The notes under the pieces are model-generated. The model was not told where the DNA came from. It did not search any database and saw only the letters and a list, made by a program, of their open reading frames with translations. From positions 62,001 to 126,000 of the IMG/VR virus record IMGVR_UViG_3300019776_000919: DNA of 64,000 nucleotides. One strand, written 5' to 3'. The position numbers were made by a program, and so were the translations under genes. Shown here in pieces: positions 9,461-17,768 of this stretch. Origin of the DNA: a virus. Within the stretch, counting starts at the first letter, position 1. Every line of letters starts with the position of its first letter.

Positions 9461-10050
9461 TAATGACGATATTTAGATTTGACTGATTTCACGAAAAAAA
9501 GGCTAGAATCTTCATCGTCAAAATCATTTAACTGATTCTCTTCAGTAGAAGTGTCGATTTTTTCACCGGAAGTACCCTTTATTTCATTAGTGTTTTTTAA
9601 CTGAGTCAGTAGGGCATCCACTTGATTTCTGCGTTCCTGGTTAAAAAACCCAGGGATACTGCTAAATCTATCCTTAGTCAGATTCAAGTAATGGTAGAAA
9701 ATCGTAGGGGTTGGTAGAGCCATTAAGTAACTACCAGTTTTGAACAGCTTAACCATAGCAGAAGGGGCTATGAATTCTGCAGTTACTACGCCAGTCTCTG
9801 TATTACTGACTAAACATGTTGGAAGTGCAACAATAAATCCGTCGTCAGTTTCTTGAAGTAGATATGCTACGATAGTCTTCCCGCCCCCCATGGAAAACAT
9901 TCGTACAGATACTGCCCCTTTCCTAATAATGACCCCTTTTTGATTAAGGGCGGCCATTTCACTAATAAAGGCTTTTTCTTCATTAGTCATTTCCGGTAAG
10001 GGGATTTTTTCTGTGCTTTCCGGATTAAAAGTTTTAATTTCTTCAGTCAC
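9460..10050 (-). CDS. Hypothetical replication-region protein, GTG start
   Basis: 196 aa starting at GTG. A Gly-rich MGGGKTIVAYLL stretch (about residues 53-64) looks superficially like a P-loop, but it lacks the GxxxxGK spacing and no Walker B follows, so ATP binding is not claimed. The acidic C-terminus ends in a basic tail (KSVKSKYRH). It overlaps the nuclease start, so the two are translationally coupled. Confidence 0.6.
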   Translation of the reverse strand: MTEEIKTFNPESTEKIPLPEMTNEEKAFISEMAALNQKGVIIRKGAVSVRMFSMGGGKTIVAYLLQETDDGFIVALPTCLVSNTETGVVTAEFIAPSAMVKLFKTGSYLMALPTPTIFYHYLNLTKDRFSSIPGFFNQERRNQVDALLTQLKNTNEIKGTSGEKIDTSTEENQLNDFDDEDSSLFFVKSVKSKYRH

Positions 10051-10122
10051 GCTAGCCTTTGATATTGTAATTTTTATTAACTAAAAAAAGGGAGGGAATA
10101 TACCCTCCGTTTTTATTGCCTA

Positions 10123-10980
10123 TTACAGGCTGTAATTTTTAGCTAGGTTGCTGACTTCAGAAGCTTTAACTTCGTCTACTACAACATTGCTTTCTAAAGC
10201 CGGGGTATCACTCTCAGTTGAATTGTTTGACAGGGCCAAACGATCCCGACGCTCAGTAGCATTCTTGTAGAAAATCTCAATAGTCTTCTTGCGATCTTCT
10301 GAGACTGCGCTAAACAGTTCCTTGAGGAATGGGAGAAGTTCTGCAGGGGTTTTGCGATCCTTTTCATCCAGAACTTGGACTTTGAAATTCTCAACATTCT
10401 TAGCCGTCGAACTAGTTGCGCTTGTCAACCCATAGATTCTCTGATAGGGCAGGACCCCAGCCCGTTTCATCAAACCTTCCAACTCATTACCAATCTTGAA
10501 ATTAGATTTCGAGAATTGGATCAAGAAGATAGATTTCAGATCGCTGGAGATAGCCAAGACAGACTTACTCTTGCCGCAGTCACTTCCAACGCCTTCAACC
10601 CATTTTGCATGTTCACAAGAGTAACATTCACGACCGATTTGACCCATCTTAGCGTCAGGGCTCCAGCACAGCATCTTGTTGTTGGTTTGGTCCGGGTCCC
10701 AGTATTGACGAGTATCCCAAATGCGGATAGGGATGAACTTCAGAGGCTGTTCAAGTTTAGTTTCACCAAGAACGAAATCACCGATAGAAGTCCCCTTAGG
10801 GAGAGAAGTTCTATCCGTGGTTCCTTGAACCAGACGCAGGAAACCGGGCTTCCATTGAGTAGGAGTATCGCCAATGCCTTCAATCGGTGTACCCATTTCT
10901 TCGATAAGTTTCAAGGCATTTTCTTTAATACCTTCGGGGAGGGCTTCGGCTGCAGAGGTCAGAGTTTCAAGATTATTCAT
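10123..10980 (-). CDS. Possible single-stranded DNA-binding or replication protein with zinc-like Cys cluster
   Basis: 285 aa. The core (about residues 60-190) is beta-rich and contains a CYSCEHAKWVEGVGSDC cluster that could hold a metal. The C-terminal third is charged and ends in an acidic, serine-rich tail, as many SSBs do. Position beside nuclease and primase genes fits an SSB, but no diagnostic motif confirms it. Confidence 0.5.
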   Translation of the reverse strand: MNNLETLTSAAEALPEGIKENALKLIEEMGTPIEGIGDTPTQWKPGFLRLVQGTTDRTSLPKGTSIGDFVLGETKLEQPLKFIPIRIWDTRQYWDPDQTNNKMLCWSPDAKMGQIGRECYSCEHAKWVEGVGSDCGKSKSVLAISSDLKSIFLIQFSKSNFKIGNELEGLMKRAGVLPYQRIYGLTSATSSTAKNVENFKVQVLDEKDRKTPAELLPFLKELFSAVSEDRKKTIEIFYKNATERRDRLALSNNSTESDTPALESNVVVDEVKASEVSNLAKNYSL

Positions 10981-11012
10981 AAATATAAAAGTTAGTTTTA
11001 GTTGTTAAAAAA

Positions 11013-11198
11013 TCAGAGCCCGGATTGAAGAACTGTAGGGTTCGCATCCGTGAGTTGAAATTGTTTGTTTTCAATTATAACAGACAAATCTGCCAAAGAC
11101 AATCCCCAATTTTGTTTAATTCTCTCGGGGATTACTCCAGTTTTAATTTGAAAGTACTCGTCTGAAGTTATCAGTAATGATCCAGTTTTTTCCATCAT
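11013..11198 (-). CDS. Small hypothetical protein with promoter touching the start codon
   Basis: 61 aa, not recognised. The box TGGTATAAG is followed by exactly six bases and the ATG, so the transcript is predicted to start on the start codon. No Shine-Dalgarno sequence can exist if that is correct. Confidence 0.55.
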   Translation of the reverse strand: MMEKTGSLLITSDEYFQIKTGVIPERIKQNWGLSLADLSVIIENKQFQLTDANPTVLQSGL

Positions 11199-11204
11199 AT
11201 TTTT

Positions 11205-11213
11205 CTTATACCA
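11205..11213 (-). promoter_or_regulatory. Extended -10 promoter (TGGTATAAG), leaderless arrangement
   Basis: TGGTATAAG, then AAAAAT, then ATG of the 61-aa gene. Confidence 0.65.
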
Positions 11214-11236
11214 GGAATTTCGATGTTCTTGAAGTA

Positions 11237-11449
11237 TTAATCTTCTTTCGGCTTAAAGATTTCTTCGGGCATGCCTGAGACGTGAATTATCAGCCTGTTT
11301 GACGAGGCAAATCCGCACTCGGTTTTATATCTACCGGAGAATGCCTCAGCAAGAAGATCTAGGTTAGGTAATTCTCCAGCGCCATTTCCCTCTATGGCAA
11401 CTGCAAAAATACCTCGTTCGGGGATGAGTTTAATTTCAGTTTTTAACAT
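11237..11449 (-). CDS. Small hypothetical protein
   Basis: 70 aa from ATG at 11449. A TTG three codons upstream is an alternative start. Alternating beta-type sequence (IKLIPERGIFAVAIEG) and a basic-acidic tail. Divergent from the sigma gene. Function unknown. Confidence 0.5.
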   Translation of the reverse strand: MLKTEIKLIPERGIFAVAIEGNGAGELPNLDLLAEAFSGRYKTECGFASSNRLIIHVSGMPEEIFKPKED

Positions 11450-11504
11450 ACTTGACAATTTAAAATTAGTGATTTAAAATACCGGCCATCAATACAGGTG
11501 ATTA

Positions 11505-12290
11505 ATGGATCTCGGCGCGTACTATGAAAGTATAACAAAAGAACCCTTGTTAAGCAAGGAAGAAGAGTATGATTTTTTCTTAGAGATGAACGATGCGTCT
11601 ATCTCAGAAAAACGTAAAAGAGAAATTCAAGATAAAGTTATACGAGCAAATCTTAGATTTGTATTTAAGGAAGCTAAGAGACGCAGTAAAGGAGATCCTT
11701 ATCTTTTTGAAGAACTTATTGCAGCAGGTAATGATGGTCTTATCGCTGGAATGAGTAAGTATGACCCTGACAGCGGATACAGATTTCTAACCTATGCCGG
11801 GTGGTGGGTTCTTCAAAGAATGCTTAACGTCATGGGTAAACAGCGAATAGTTGCATTACCTATATGGAGGCAGCAATTATCCTCCAGAATAGAGCGAGTG
11901 ATTGAAGCCAATGAAGATATTACATTCCCCGAGCTAAAAAAACACTTCCCAGAAGTACCAGATAAGGATCTTAAAGAACTATTTGAAACTCGCTTCTTAA
12001 CCTTCTATATAGAAGATATGGGAGAAGACAGTGAATTTCAAATAGACCCTATTGAAACAGTCGTCAACACAAAACTTGACAACGAGCGTATTCAAAGCAC
12101 TGTAGAGCAGTTACCTGATTTGCATAAGCAAGTTATACAAGCTTCGTTTGGATTGATAGACGGAGATGATAAAAGAAAACCTGCAGATATTGCTAAAGAA
12201 TTAGGGATCTCCAGGGATAGGTTTAATCAAATTAAACGTGAATCTCTGGAGATGTTGCGTTCAAAATTCGGGGGAGTCAACCCCTTTTAA
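11505..12290 (+). CDS. Sigma-70 family RNA polymerase sigma factor
   Basis: 261 aa. Region 1.2-like start (DLGAYYESITKEPLLSKEEE). Region 2 follows (VIRANLRFVFKEAKRR, FEELIAAGNDGLIAGMSKYD, FLTYAGWWVLQRML), where region 2.3/2.4 aromatics melt and read the -10 box. A short region 3 follows, and region 4 has a helix-turn-helix (ADIAKELGISRDRFNQIKRE). Its likely role is to direct the phage RNAP or host core to phage promoters, and the recurrent TGGTATAAG motif in this window is the obvious candidate target. It is the only plus-strand gene in the first 23 kb. Promoter-like TTAAAATAC lies about 30 bases upstream. Confidence 0.9.
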   Translation: MDLGAYYESITKEPLLSKEEEYDFFLEMNDASISEKRKREIQDKVIRANLRFVFKEAKRRSKGDPYLFEELIAAGNDGLIAGMSKYDPDSGYRFLTYAGWWVLQRMLNVMGKQRIVALPIWRQQLSSRIERVIEANEDITFPELKKHFPEVPDKDLKELFETRFLTFYIEDMGEDSEFQIDPIETVVNTKLDNERIQSTVEQLPDLHKQVIQASFGLIDGDDKRKPADIAKELGISRDRFNQIKRESLEMLRSKFGGVNPF

Positions 12291-12308
12291 TCGCCGCCGT
12301 CTACTTCG

Positions 12309-12419
12309 TTACTGTTTGGGAAGTGCAGATGGAGGATCATCCTCATCTTTATCCCTAGGCCATGCGCCCCAGTTCCATAGACCCAGTACTGCTTTATGGA
12401 TAAGTATGGCAGCGATCAT
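12309..12419 (-). CDS. Very small membrane protein candidate
   Basis: 36 aa. An N-terminal hydrophobic stretch (MIAAILIHKAVLGLW) is followed by an acidic tail. GAGAGG lies upstream, and the start is four bases past the stop of the 73-aa gene. Convergent with the sigma gene, with a short gap. Confidence 0.4.
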   Translation of the reverse strand: MIAAILIHKAVLGLWNWGAWPRDKDEDDPPSALPKQ

Positions 12420-12422
12420 TGT

Positions 12423-12644
12423 TTAGTAGCCTCTCAGTTCGAGGGGGCTACATAAACTGCTAAATTCTAAATCCCTTTCGTCCCCAAGTTGAGGTCGTGA
12501 ACAAGAGGTACCTAGGTACCAATTCAATTCTTCAGAAGATATCTTCTTACGTGGTGTTTCAAATGGATCATTCGAACTTTCTCCGCATTGAACTACTTGC
12601 GGACGACGTTGAACTATTCCGGCTATGTTTTGAATATGTGCCAT
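12423..12644 (-). CDS. Small hypothetical protein
   Basis: 73 aa, Arg/Ser/Glu-rich, family not recognised. Preceded by TGGTATAAG at 12686-12694, giving a leader of about 35 nt with AGGAGC upstream of the ATG. Confidence 0.5.
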   Translation of the reverse strand: MAHIQNIAGIVQRRPQVVQCGESSNDPFETPRKKISSEELNWYLGTSCSRPQLGDERDLEFSSLCSPLELRGY

Positions 12645-12685
12645 AGCAGGCTCCTAGCGGCGTGACAATGTTACCGCTTAATACT

Positions 12686-12694
12686 CTTATACCA
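12686..12694 (-). promoter_or_regulatory. Extended -10 promoter (TGGTATAAG)
   Basis: TTTTGGTATAAGAGTATTAAG upstream of the 73-aa gene, a copy of the recurrent motif without the TTGTAATAT part. Confidence 0.6.
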
Positions 12695-12715
12695 AAACTT
12701 AAGCTTGTAATTGAA

Positions 12716-14353
12716 TTACGATTTTCTAACTATAGCTTCTTTTACCCAGCCGGGTAAAACCTTGCTGTTTCTAGAAACGAATTTATTAAATCGTTCATCG
12801 AGTAAGAATGTTACTCCGTAATCCGAAGCAGATCTATTCACTCGACCTATTTGTTGACCAAAAATTATCAAGCTCTGATAGTTATACCATTGAAAATCGT
12901 TTTGTACTTTGTCGGATACAAAGGCAGAGCTTGTATTTAGGTAAGGTACTCTAAGTATGATCTGGAATCTAGCCCGATCTTCTTTGAAGTCTACTCCTTG
13001 TTGACACACCGGAGACAGCAACACCTTAGCCTCTTTGGCTGCAAAGAACCCCTGTAACTTCTCCTGAAAGTCCATCGAAGAATGGCTAATGAATCGATCA
13101 TTGTTTAATGCATTTCTAATTTGTTCCCCTGCTAAATAGCTGGGTACATGGATAAGGCCCTTTACATCATGGAATACTGTGCAAATATTCTTGATAATTT
13201 CAATCATCCCTGCAAAATTATCATTCCATTTTGCGTGAGATGTATCGATTTGATATTTAGGGATTGCGTATATGGGTCTGTTTTCTTTCGGGAAAGACGA
13301 CCCTATTCTTACAAAGTAAGCAGAACTAGGGTCAATGCCTATGTTTTTACAATACAACTCTTTGTTATAAATTGTACCCGACATTAGGAGAATTTTTTCT
13401 CCGAACGCCAAGAGCATGGCATTTACCGCACCACCTACGTTATGAGGTACGAACTCTAAGTTTGTCCCGTGAGGTAGGCTTGTTCCCGGCCTTACTTCAG
13501 GAATGACTTCTACTGAAAAACCTTTATCAAGATTGCCGTTCATATTTACGGCCAAAATTTGCATCAAGTATTTTTCTTTAAAAGACTTATATTCCTTGTC
13601 ATGCTGCCTCATTAATTCATCACGAGCAGTTTCTTTAGGGACCAGTTCATCAGACAACAGGAATGTTTCCCAATCTTTCCATGTTTTCAGTTCATCAAAA
13701 GTACCTGGGGGAAATACCTTGGGCAAATAGATCTTTTTAGTGACAAAAGATCTAATGGTACCTTCAATTTCATGCGCCTCATCTATGATGAGAACATCAC
13801 GTTTTTGAAAGCTGTTTCCAAAACTGGATTGAAAGATAAACGAGTGGAGGTTATGGACAACCATCGAGTGAGATTGGGCTATACCCATTGCCACGGTATA
13901 TGGACAAGCCCTGTCAGAAGTGCATAGATTATACACGTCTTTATCATCCCTACAAGGGGCATCTGAGCAATTAGGCTCACCTCTTTTTGGCTGGTCTATT
14001 TTTCCTTCCTGTATTAAAGATATGACTTTTCTATAGGAAGTTGACTTTAATTCGTGAGTGCACGGGTATGCCGCCCTACCCTTCATTAAGACTAAATGCT
14101 TATCGAAATCTTCAAAGTATTGATCTTGAAGACTTTTTCTAGGAGTAATAATGTGAGCGCCGGATTTACCGTAGAATTTAGCTATTGTAGCGGCAATAGC
14201 ACTTTTACCAGACCCCACTGGGGCCTCTAAGATAACAATCTTACTGCCGCTACTAAAAGCTTTATCTATTTCCCGAATCACCAGCTCTTGGCTTTTTCTA
14301 GGTGATTCTAAAGGAAAACACTCCATTATATCTGGAGTGGTTTCGTTACTCAT
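12716..14353 (-). CDS. DinG/XPD-like superfamily 2 DNA helicase
   Basis: 545 aa. Walker A EAPVGSGKSA (about residue 43), motif Ia HIITPRKSLQDQY, a Cys-rich insert (CSDAPC...CTSDRACPY) in the place of the XPD/DinG Fe-S cluster, DEAH box LIIDEAHE, and the C-terminal motif VI QQIGRVNRS. Expected 5'-3' helicase, used in replication or repair. Its start overlaps the preceding stop by four bases, so it is coupled to the 140-aa gene. Confidence 0.85.
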   Translation of the reverse strand: MSNETTPDIMECFPLESPRKSQELVIREIDKAFSSGSKIVILEAPVGSGKSAIAATIAKFYGKSGAHIITPRKSLQDQYFEDFDKHLVLMKGRAAYPCTHELKSTSYRKVISLIQEGKIDQPKRGEPNCSDAPCRDDKDVYNLCTSDRACPYTVAMGIAQSHSMVVHNLHSFIFQSSFGNSFQKRDVLIIDEAHEIEGTIRSFVTKKIYLPKVFPPGTFDELKTWKDWETFLLSDELVPKETARDELMRQHDKEYKSFKEKYLMQILAVNMNGNLDKGFSVEVIPEVRPGTSLPHGTNLEFVPHNVGGAVNAMLLAFGEKILLMSGTIYNKELYCKNIGIDPSSAYFVRIGSSFPKENRPIYAIPKYQIDTSHAKWNDNFAGMIEIIKNICTVFHDVKGLIHVPSYLAGEQIRNALNNDRFISHSSMDFQEKLQGFFAAKEAKVLLSPVCQQGVDFKEDRARFQIILRVPYLNTSSAFVSDKVQNDFQWYNYQSLIIFGQQIGRVNRSASDYGVTFLLDERFNKFVSRNSKVLPGWVKEAIVRKS

Positions 14354-14772
14354 GCGTATTTTGCGTTTGCCGGTTTGAGTTTAGTAAACAGAGTTTCCAC
14401 TTCACTCTGATCTAAACCTTTTTCAAAGTATAGGGCAGTTATCTCTTTTTCATAAGCAGCTATAACATTGTCAAAATACTTCTTTATCGCCTCAGTTTGT
14501 CCCGGATTTTTAGACGTGGATTTAGAAGAATCATTTTCGATTTCTTCTTCTGCATTGGCATTTATGTAAAATGCATTTTCAGGGGCTTTGTCAAAAATGT
14601 CTGCTAGGGGGACGTTTCCTGACACAACCCAATTCTCAATGTAAGCCCTGCGTTCCAGTTCAGACTTTGTAAAAGTACGATGATAAGCAGAAGGGGTCCA
14701 ACCGGAAGTGGTAGGAGAACTTATAGTATCCGGCATGGCGATAAAAAGATCGGGAGTAAAATTAGCAGTCAT
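14350..14772 (-). CDS. Hypothetical protein
   Basis: 140 aa, not recognised. The C-terminal half is helical and charged, and a Glu/Ser-rich acidic patch lies near residue 75. Overlaps both neighbours by four bases in the dUTPase-to-helicase operon. Confidence 0.6.
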   Translation of the reverse strand: MTANFTPDLFIAMPDTISSPTTSGWTPSAYHRTFTKSELERRAYIENWVVSGNVPLADIFDKAPENAFYINANAEEEIENDSSKSTSKNPGQTEAIKKYFDNVIAAYEKEITALYFEKGLDQSEVETLFTKLKPANAKYA

Positions 14773-15023
14773 AGTAATAATGGCCTTTCAAAAATATCCA
14801 GCTTATTTAGCTGCAGTAGAAACTCTTTAATTATCAAAGATTCAGAATTTACACCAGAATCCTCAATAGAAGAAACGGTGTCAAAAATTTTGAAATCTAA
14901 CTTTGAAAATATTTCAGTTGATAACTCTTGCAAAGATATGTCAGGTGCATACTTTAGGTTTTTTTGATTTTTACATAGAATCTCTTCTATGCCTTCTATC
15001 GAAATAGAGTCCAAGTTTATCAT
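14769..15023 (-). CDS. Small hypothetical protein
   Basis: 84 aa, Leu/Ile/Ser-rich helical protein, not recognised. Overlaps the dUTPase stop and the next start by four bases each. Confidence 0.55.
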   Translation of the reverse strand: MINLDSISIEGIEEILCKNQKNLKYAPDISLQELSTEIFSKLDFKIFDTVSSIEDSGVNSESLIIKEFLLQLNKLDIFERPLLL

Positions 15024-15481
15024 TGAACCCCCGTACTTCCAAAACCATTTTCACCCCGCTTTGTAGATGAAAGGGTTTCAGATTTTACAAAAACCACTTT
15101 AGGAACAGGAATAATAACTCCCTGTGCAATACGATCACCCTTCTTTATCTCCATGGATTGTTGCCATGAGCCTACATCCATAGATAATTTAATCATCAAT
15201 TCTCCTCGATAATCAGAATCAATGACTCCGACGCAGTTGGCCAATCGAGTATCTTTATTGAATCCATGCCCACTGCGGGAATAGATGAACATTGCATGTC
15301 CGGAAGGTATTTCGAACTTCAGATTAGTTTTTATTACGGCAGGAGATCCATACGTCAGAACAGCATCTTCTGATGCACTAATATCGAAAGCTCCTGAACC
15401 ATCTGTTGCATATTTAGGTTCATTAGTGGGGATTTCGATATTAACGCAAGAAAAGTTAACAGGTAGAGTTTGAATTGTCAT
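15020..15481 (-). CDS. dut: dUTP diphosphatase (dUTPase)
   Basis: 153 aa, the trimeric dUTPase size. All five motifs are visible: DGSGAFDISA, YSRSGHGF, GVIDSDYRGEL, GDRIAQGVIIP, and the C-terminal RGENGFGSTG that closes over the active site. Hydrolyses dUTP to dUMP and PPi, keeping uracil out of DNA. This fits with the UDG-like domain in the replicase. First gene of a four-gene overlapping operon. Confidence 0.95.
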   Translation of the reverse strand: MTIQTLPVNFSCVNIEIPTNEPKYATDGSGAFDISASEDAVLTYGSPAVIKTNLKFEIPSGHAMFIYSRSGHGFNKDTRLANCVGVIDSDYRGELMIKLSMDVGSWQQSMEIKKGDRIAQGVIIPVPKVVFVKSETLSSTKRGENGFGSTGVQ

Positions 15482-15492
15482 GTATATTTATT

Positions 15493-15521
15493 AAAAAAGA
15501 AAAGCCCTGTTTTGGCAGGGC
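15493..15521 (-). terminator. Rho-independent terminator
   Basis: Minus-strand hairpin GCCCTG/CAGGGC followed by TTTTCTTTT, between the 180-aa gene and the dUTPase gene. Confidence 0.82.
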
Positions 15522-15538
15522 GGGAATGTGACCTAAGA

Positions 15539-16081
15539 TCACGGTTTATCGATAAGTCTGGCGTTGTAAGCCAAATTACCAAAATCCAAAGACAAACGTT
15601 CACAAAGAATGTAAACGCATGTAATAATTGAAGTTATTTGAAATTCTTTATTATCGTCTTTAGGAGCATCAGGATCGGGTTCATTAACTTCATCCTCATC
15701 ATGCCAGACGTACAGGTCCTCGACAATGCTAGTGATAGCAGTGATGCCGCTGATACTGCAAAGGATCGCATCTTGATGATAAATAGGGTCGAATTCTTCC
15801 ATGCATGCATCAATCAGCTCTTCGTCAATCTCCATGTTGAGATTGAGCAGATTCACTAACCCTGCAGTGTAGAAAAGAACTCTTGAAAGTTCTCGACCTA
15901 CGTCCTCCATCTTAGCTTCAGTCAAAGGTTTATTTCGACAAGCCAAAATGATTTTGTTAACTTTACTAAAAGAATCAATACCTTTAACTAAACAGGTTGA
16001 AATCAAAGCGTCGGTATCAAAAGATTCCTCTTTAGATGAATCGAGCAGGAGATCACCTACTTTTTGAATAAGTACTTGCAT
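15539..16081 (-). CDS. Hypothetical protein, weakly MazG-like
   Basis: 180 aa, mostly helical. The stretch GRELSRVLFYTAGLVNLLNLNM followed by acidic residues recalls the GELADVLIYL helix of MazG-type NTP pyrophosphatases, but the full ExxE...ExxD pattern is not clear. Acidic linker DEDEVNEPDPDAPKDD near residue 125. Ends in a strong terminator. Confidence 0.45.
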   Translation of the reverse strand: MQVLIQKVGDLLLDSSKEESFDTDALISTCLVKGIDSFSKVNKIILACRNKPLTEAKMEDVGRELSRVLFYTAGLVNLLNLNMEIDEELIDACMEEFDPIYHQDAILCSISGITAITSIVEDLYVWHDEDEVNEPDPDAPKDDNKEFQITSIITCVYILCERLSLDFGNLAYNARLIDKP

Positions 16082-16116
16082 TTACTAAAAGAGCTGGTTA
16101 GGCTCTTGATGGTGCC

Positions 16117-16278
16117 TTATTTAGGCGGGTTTTTAGGGCCGGAAAAACCGGAGAAGAAAGCAACGATCATGTTGAGAATTAGGGTCAATGCCCATACACA
16201 GACTGAGTATATGGCAACTGCGGACAGTATCATTATGATTCCTGCCGCAAACAACCCAATGATTGCTTTAATGATCAT
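16117..16278 (-). CDS. Small two-helix membrane protein, holin candidate
   Basis: 53 aa. Two hydrophobic segments (IIGLFAAGIIMILSAVAIY and WALTLILNMIVAFF) and a short Gly/Pro/Lys tail. GAGGAA lies five bases before the ATG. It overlaps the end of another small membrane protein and follows the transglycosylase gene, an arrangement typical of lysis cassettes. Holin function is inferred from size, topology and context. Confidence 0.55.
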   Translation of the reverse strand: MIIKAIIGLFAAGIIMILSAVAIYSVCVWALTLILNMIVAFFSGFSGPKNPPK

Positions 16279-16381
16279 AGAGTTCCTCAATCATCTCTTT
16301 TGACTGTCGGTAAACAAACCTGCCTGCGTAGTACAGGCAAATTCCGACAATCAAGGTTTGAACTACCAGGGGAAGATTCAT
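16268..16381 (-). CDS. Small single-span membrane protein
   Basis: 37 aa. Hydrophobic N-terminus (LPLVVQTLIVGICLYYAG) followed by a basic then acidic tail. Overlaps the transglycosylase stop by four bases and the next membrane protein. Possible lysis partner. Confidence 0.5.
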   Translation of the reverse strand: MNLPLVVQTLIVGICLYYAGRFVYRQSKEMIEELYDH

Positions 16382-16911
16382 ACAAGCCTCAATATTCGAT
16401 CTTTTGCCTTTTCAACCTTTTTTGTATAGGCTGATTGGCAGGTTACAGGATTCTTCTTACAAAACTTGTCAGCGCCGGTTGGGCCGAGGTTGTATGCGAG
16501 AAGGGCTTGCCGATTAGTCTTCAATCGGTTTCGATACTGAGTCAATATCTCGACCCCGGTTCGAACGTTTGTTACTGATGAATGCTGGACTTCTTTACCG
16601 TGAACTTTTACGTTCACTTGCATCAAGCCTACGCTAGGTCCGATCTTGTGAATCGCCTGCGGCTTGAAGCTAGATTCTACTGCCATTACTGACAGTACGT
16701 CTACTGGGGTTGGGAATGTATCACCCCCGAATTTGTACGCTAAGCTAACTGCCAGTTGGGCATCAGATCGGGAGATGTTAAAACTTTCTGCCAATCTATC
16801 AGCCACCTTCATCTCAATATACTCCCGTCCAGGCAAGCATTGCGATGGTTGGATAGGGTTTAATGACAACAACCCCATAAACATTACTACTACTGAAAGT
16901 AGGTATTTCAT
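16378..16911 (-). CDS. Secreted lytic transglycosylase (SLT-like endolysin)
   Basis: 177 aa from ATG at 16911. An upstream in-frame extension only translates tRNA-Leu and is rejected. N-terminal signal peptide (KYLLSVVVMFMGLLSLNP). Goose-lysozyme/SLT-type core: catalytic Glu in AVESSFKPQAI, GLMQVNV, and LLAYNLGPTGA. Cleaves peptidoglycan glycan strands in the periplasm. Followed by two overlapping small membrane-protein genes, suggesting a lysis module with a Sec-exported endolysin. Confidence 0.82.
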   Translation of the reverse strand: MKYLLSVVVMFMGLLSLNPIQPSQCLPGREYIEMKVADRLAESFNISRSDAQLAVSLAYKFGGDTFPTPVDVLSVMAVESSFKPQAIHKIGPSVGLMQVNVKVHGKEVQHSSVTNVRTGVEILTQYRNRLKTNRQALLAYNLGPTGADKFCKKNPVTCQSAYTKKVEKAKDRILRLV

Positions 16912-16930
16912 GGATTTTCCTTTGGTAATA

Positions 16931-17015
16931 TGGTGCGGGTGAAGGGACTCGAACCCCCACGCCTTGCGGCATCTGGACCTAAACCAGGTGCGTCTACCGA
17001 TTTCGCCACACCCGC
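16931..17015 (-). tRNA. tRNA-Leu (TAG)
   Basis: Cloverleaf with 7-bp acceptor GCGGGTG/CACCCGC, anticodon TAG in loop TTTAGGT, long variable arm, TTCGAGT T-loop, and encoded CCA. Promoter TGGTATAAG at 17041. Confidence 0.95.
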
Positions 17016-17040
17016 ACAAAACATATATCTCCGTACTATC

Positions 17041-17049
17041 CTTATACCA
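17041..17049 (-). promoter_or_regulatory. Promoter of tRNA-Leu (TGGTATAAG)
   Basis: CTGGTATAAGGATAGTACGG, the recurrent motif, about 25 bases before the tRNA 5' end. Confidence 0.7.
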
Positions 17050-17075
17050 GAATATTGACGAATTATTGGTTAATT

Positions 17076-17768
17076 TTACACCAATATCTTACCTGCGTCA
17101 ATATCGTTTTTCAGTTCAACCAACTCATCTACGTTCAGACCCAATTCTTGTTTTAGTAGATGTTTTGCATTAGCTATTTTCTGAGCTTTAGCTATTTCAA
17201 CTCTTTTAAGAAGCTCTTCTTTTTCTTTCAAAGCGTATCTAATGGCTTTGGCAAAAACAAGGTATTCTTGATCGCTTTGATTCGTTAAACTTCTTTTGGA
17301 AAAAGCTGCCAACAAAAACCTTTGAGCATCGTTATTTAAAAGAGCAGGGGGTCTTTTGTAATGAGATGGATGAACGAAGACAGTTATATAATACAGTTGC
17401 GCTTTTAAACCTACAAAATTTGCTTTAAATTTTTGATGATTACTATCGATATAGGACTGGATGTCGGTAACCAGTTTACTATAATTAACCAATAATTCGT
17501 TAATCCCCATGTTGGCTATACAAATTGCTGAAGCTTCTGACCAAGAGTTTTCATCGGTAAGTATTTTATGAAATTCAGGATCCTCATCTCTTCTGACAAA
17601 AGCAAATTTCAAAATATCATGAGGGCTTTTAATGTTCAGATCAGAACCCAACCGGTCTTTAATAAAAGCAATTTTGGCCTGGTCTTGAATTTCTATTGGG
17701 AAATCTTCAAATTTTTCATCTTGACCAGATTTGGATTTATATGAACTCATTTTTTGAAATGACATCAC
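17076..17768 (-). CDS. Hypothetical protein, paralogue set member 1
   Basis: 230 aa. Shares with the next gene an N-terminal AKIAFI segment and a C-terminal charged helix ending in AKxxLxxELGL, so the two are probably duplicates. Mixed helical protein with a C-terminal coiled coil (about 180-215). The start overlaps the upstream stop. Function unknown. Confidence 0.6.
   Translation of the reverse strand: MMSFQKMSSYKSKSGQDEKFEDFPIEIQDQAKIAFIKDRLGSDLNIKSPHDILKFAFVRRDEDPEFHKILTDENSWSEASAICIANMGINELLVNYSKLVTDIQSYIDSNHQKFKANFVGLKAQLYYITVFVHPSHYKRPPALLNNDAQRFLLAAFSKRSLTNQSDQEYLVFAKAIRYALKEKEELLKRVEIAKAQKIANAKHLLKQELGLNVDELVELKNDIDAGKILV

Noticed and set aside
9460-10050. P-loop ATPase call from MGGGKT
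   Set aside because: Spacing does not match GxxxxGK[S/T], and no Walker B follows.
10375-10995. 206-aa plus-strand frame opposite the 285-aa gene
   Set aside because: No ribosome site, Cys/His/Arg-rich noise-like composition, and covers a coherent minus-strand gene.
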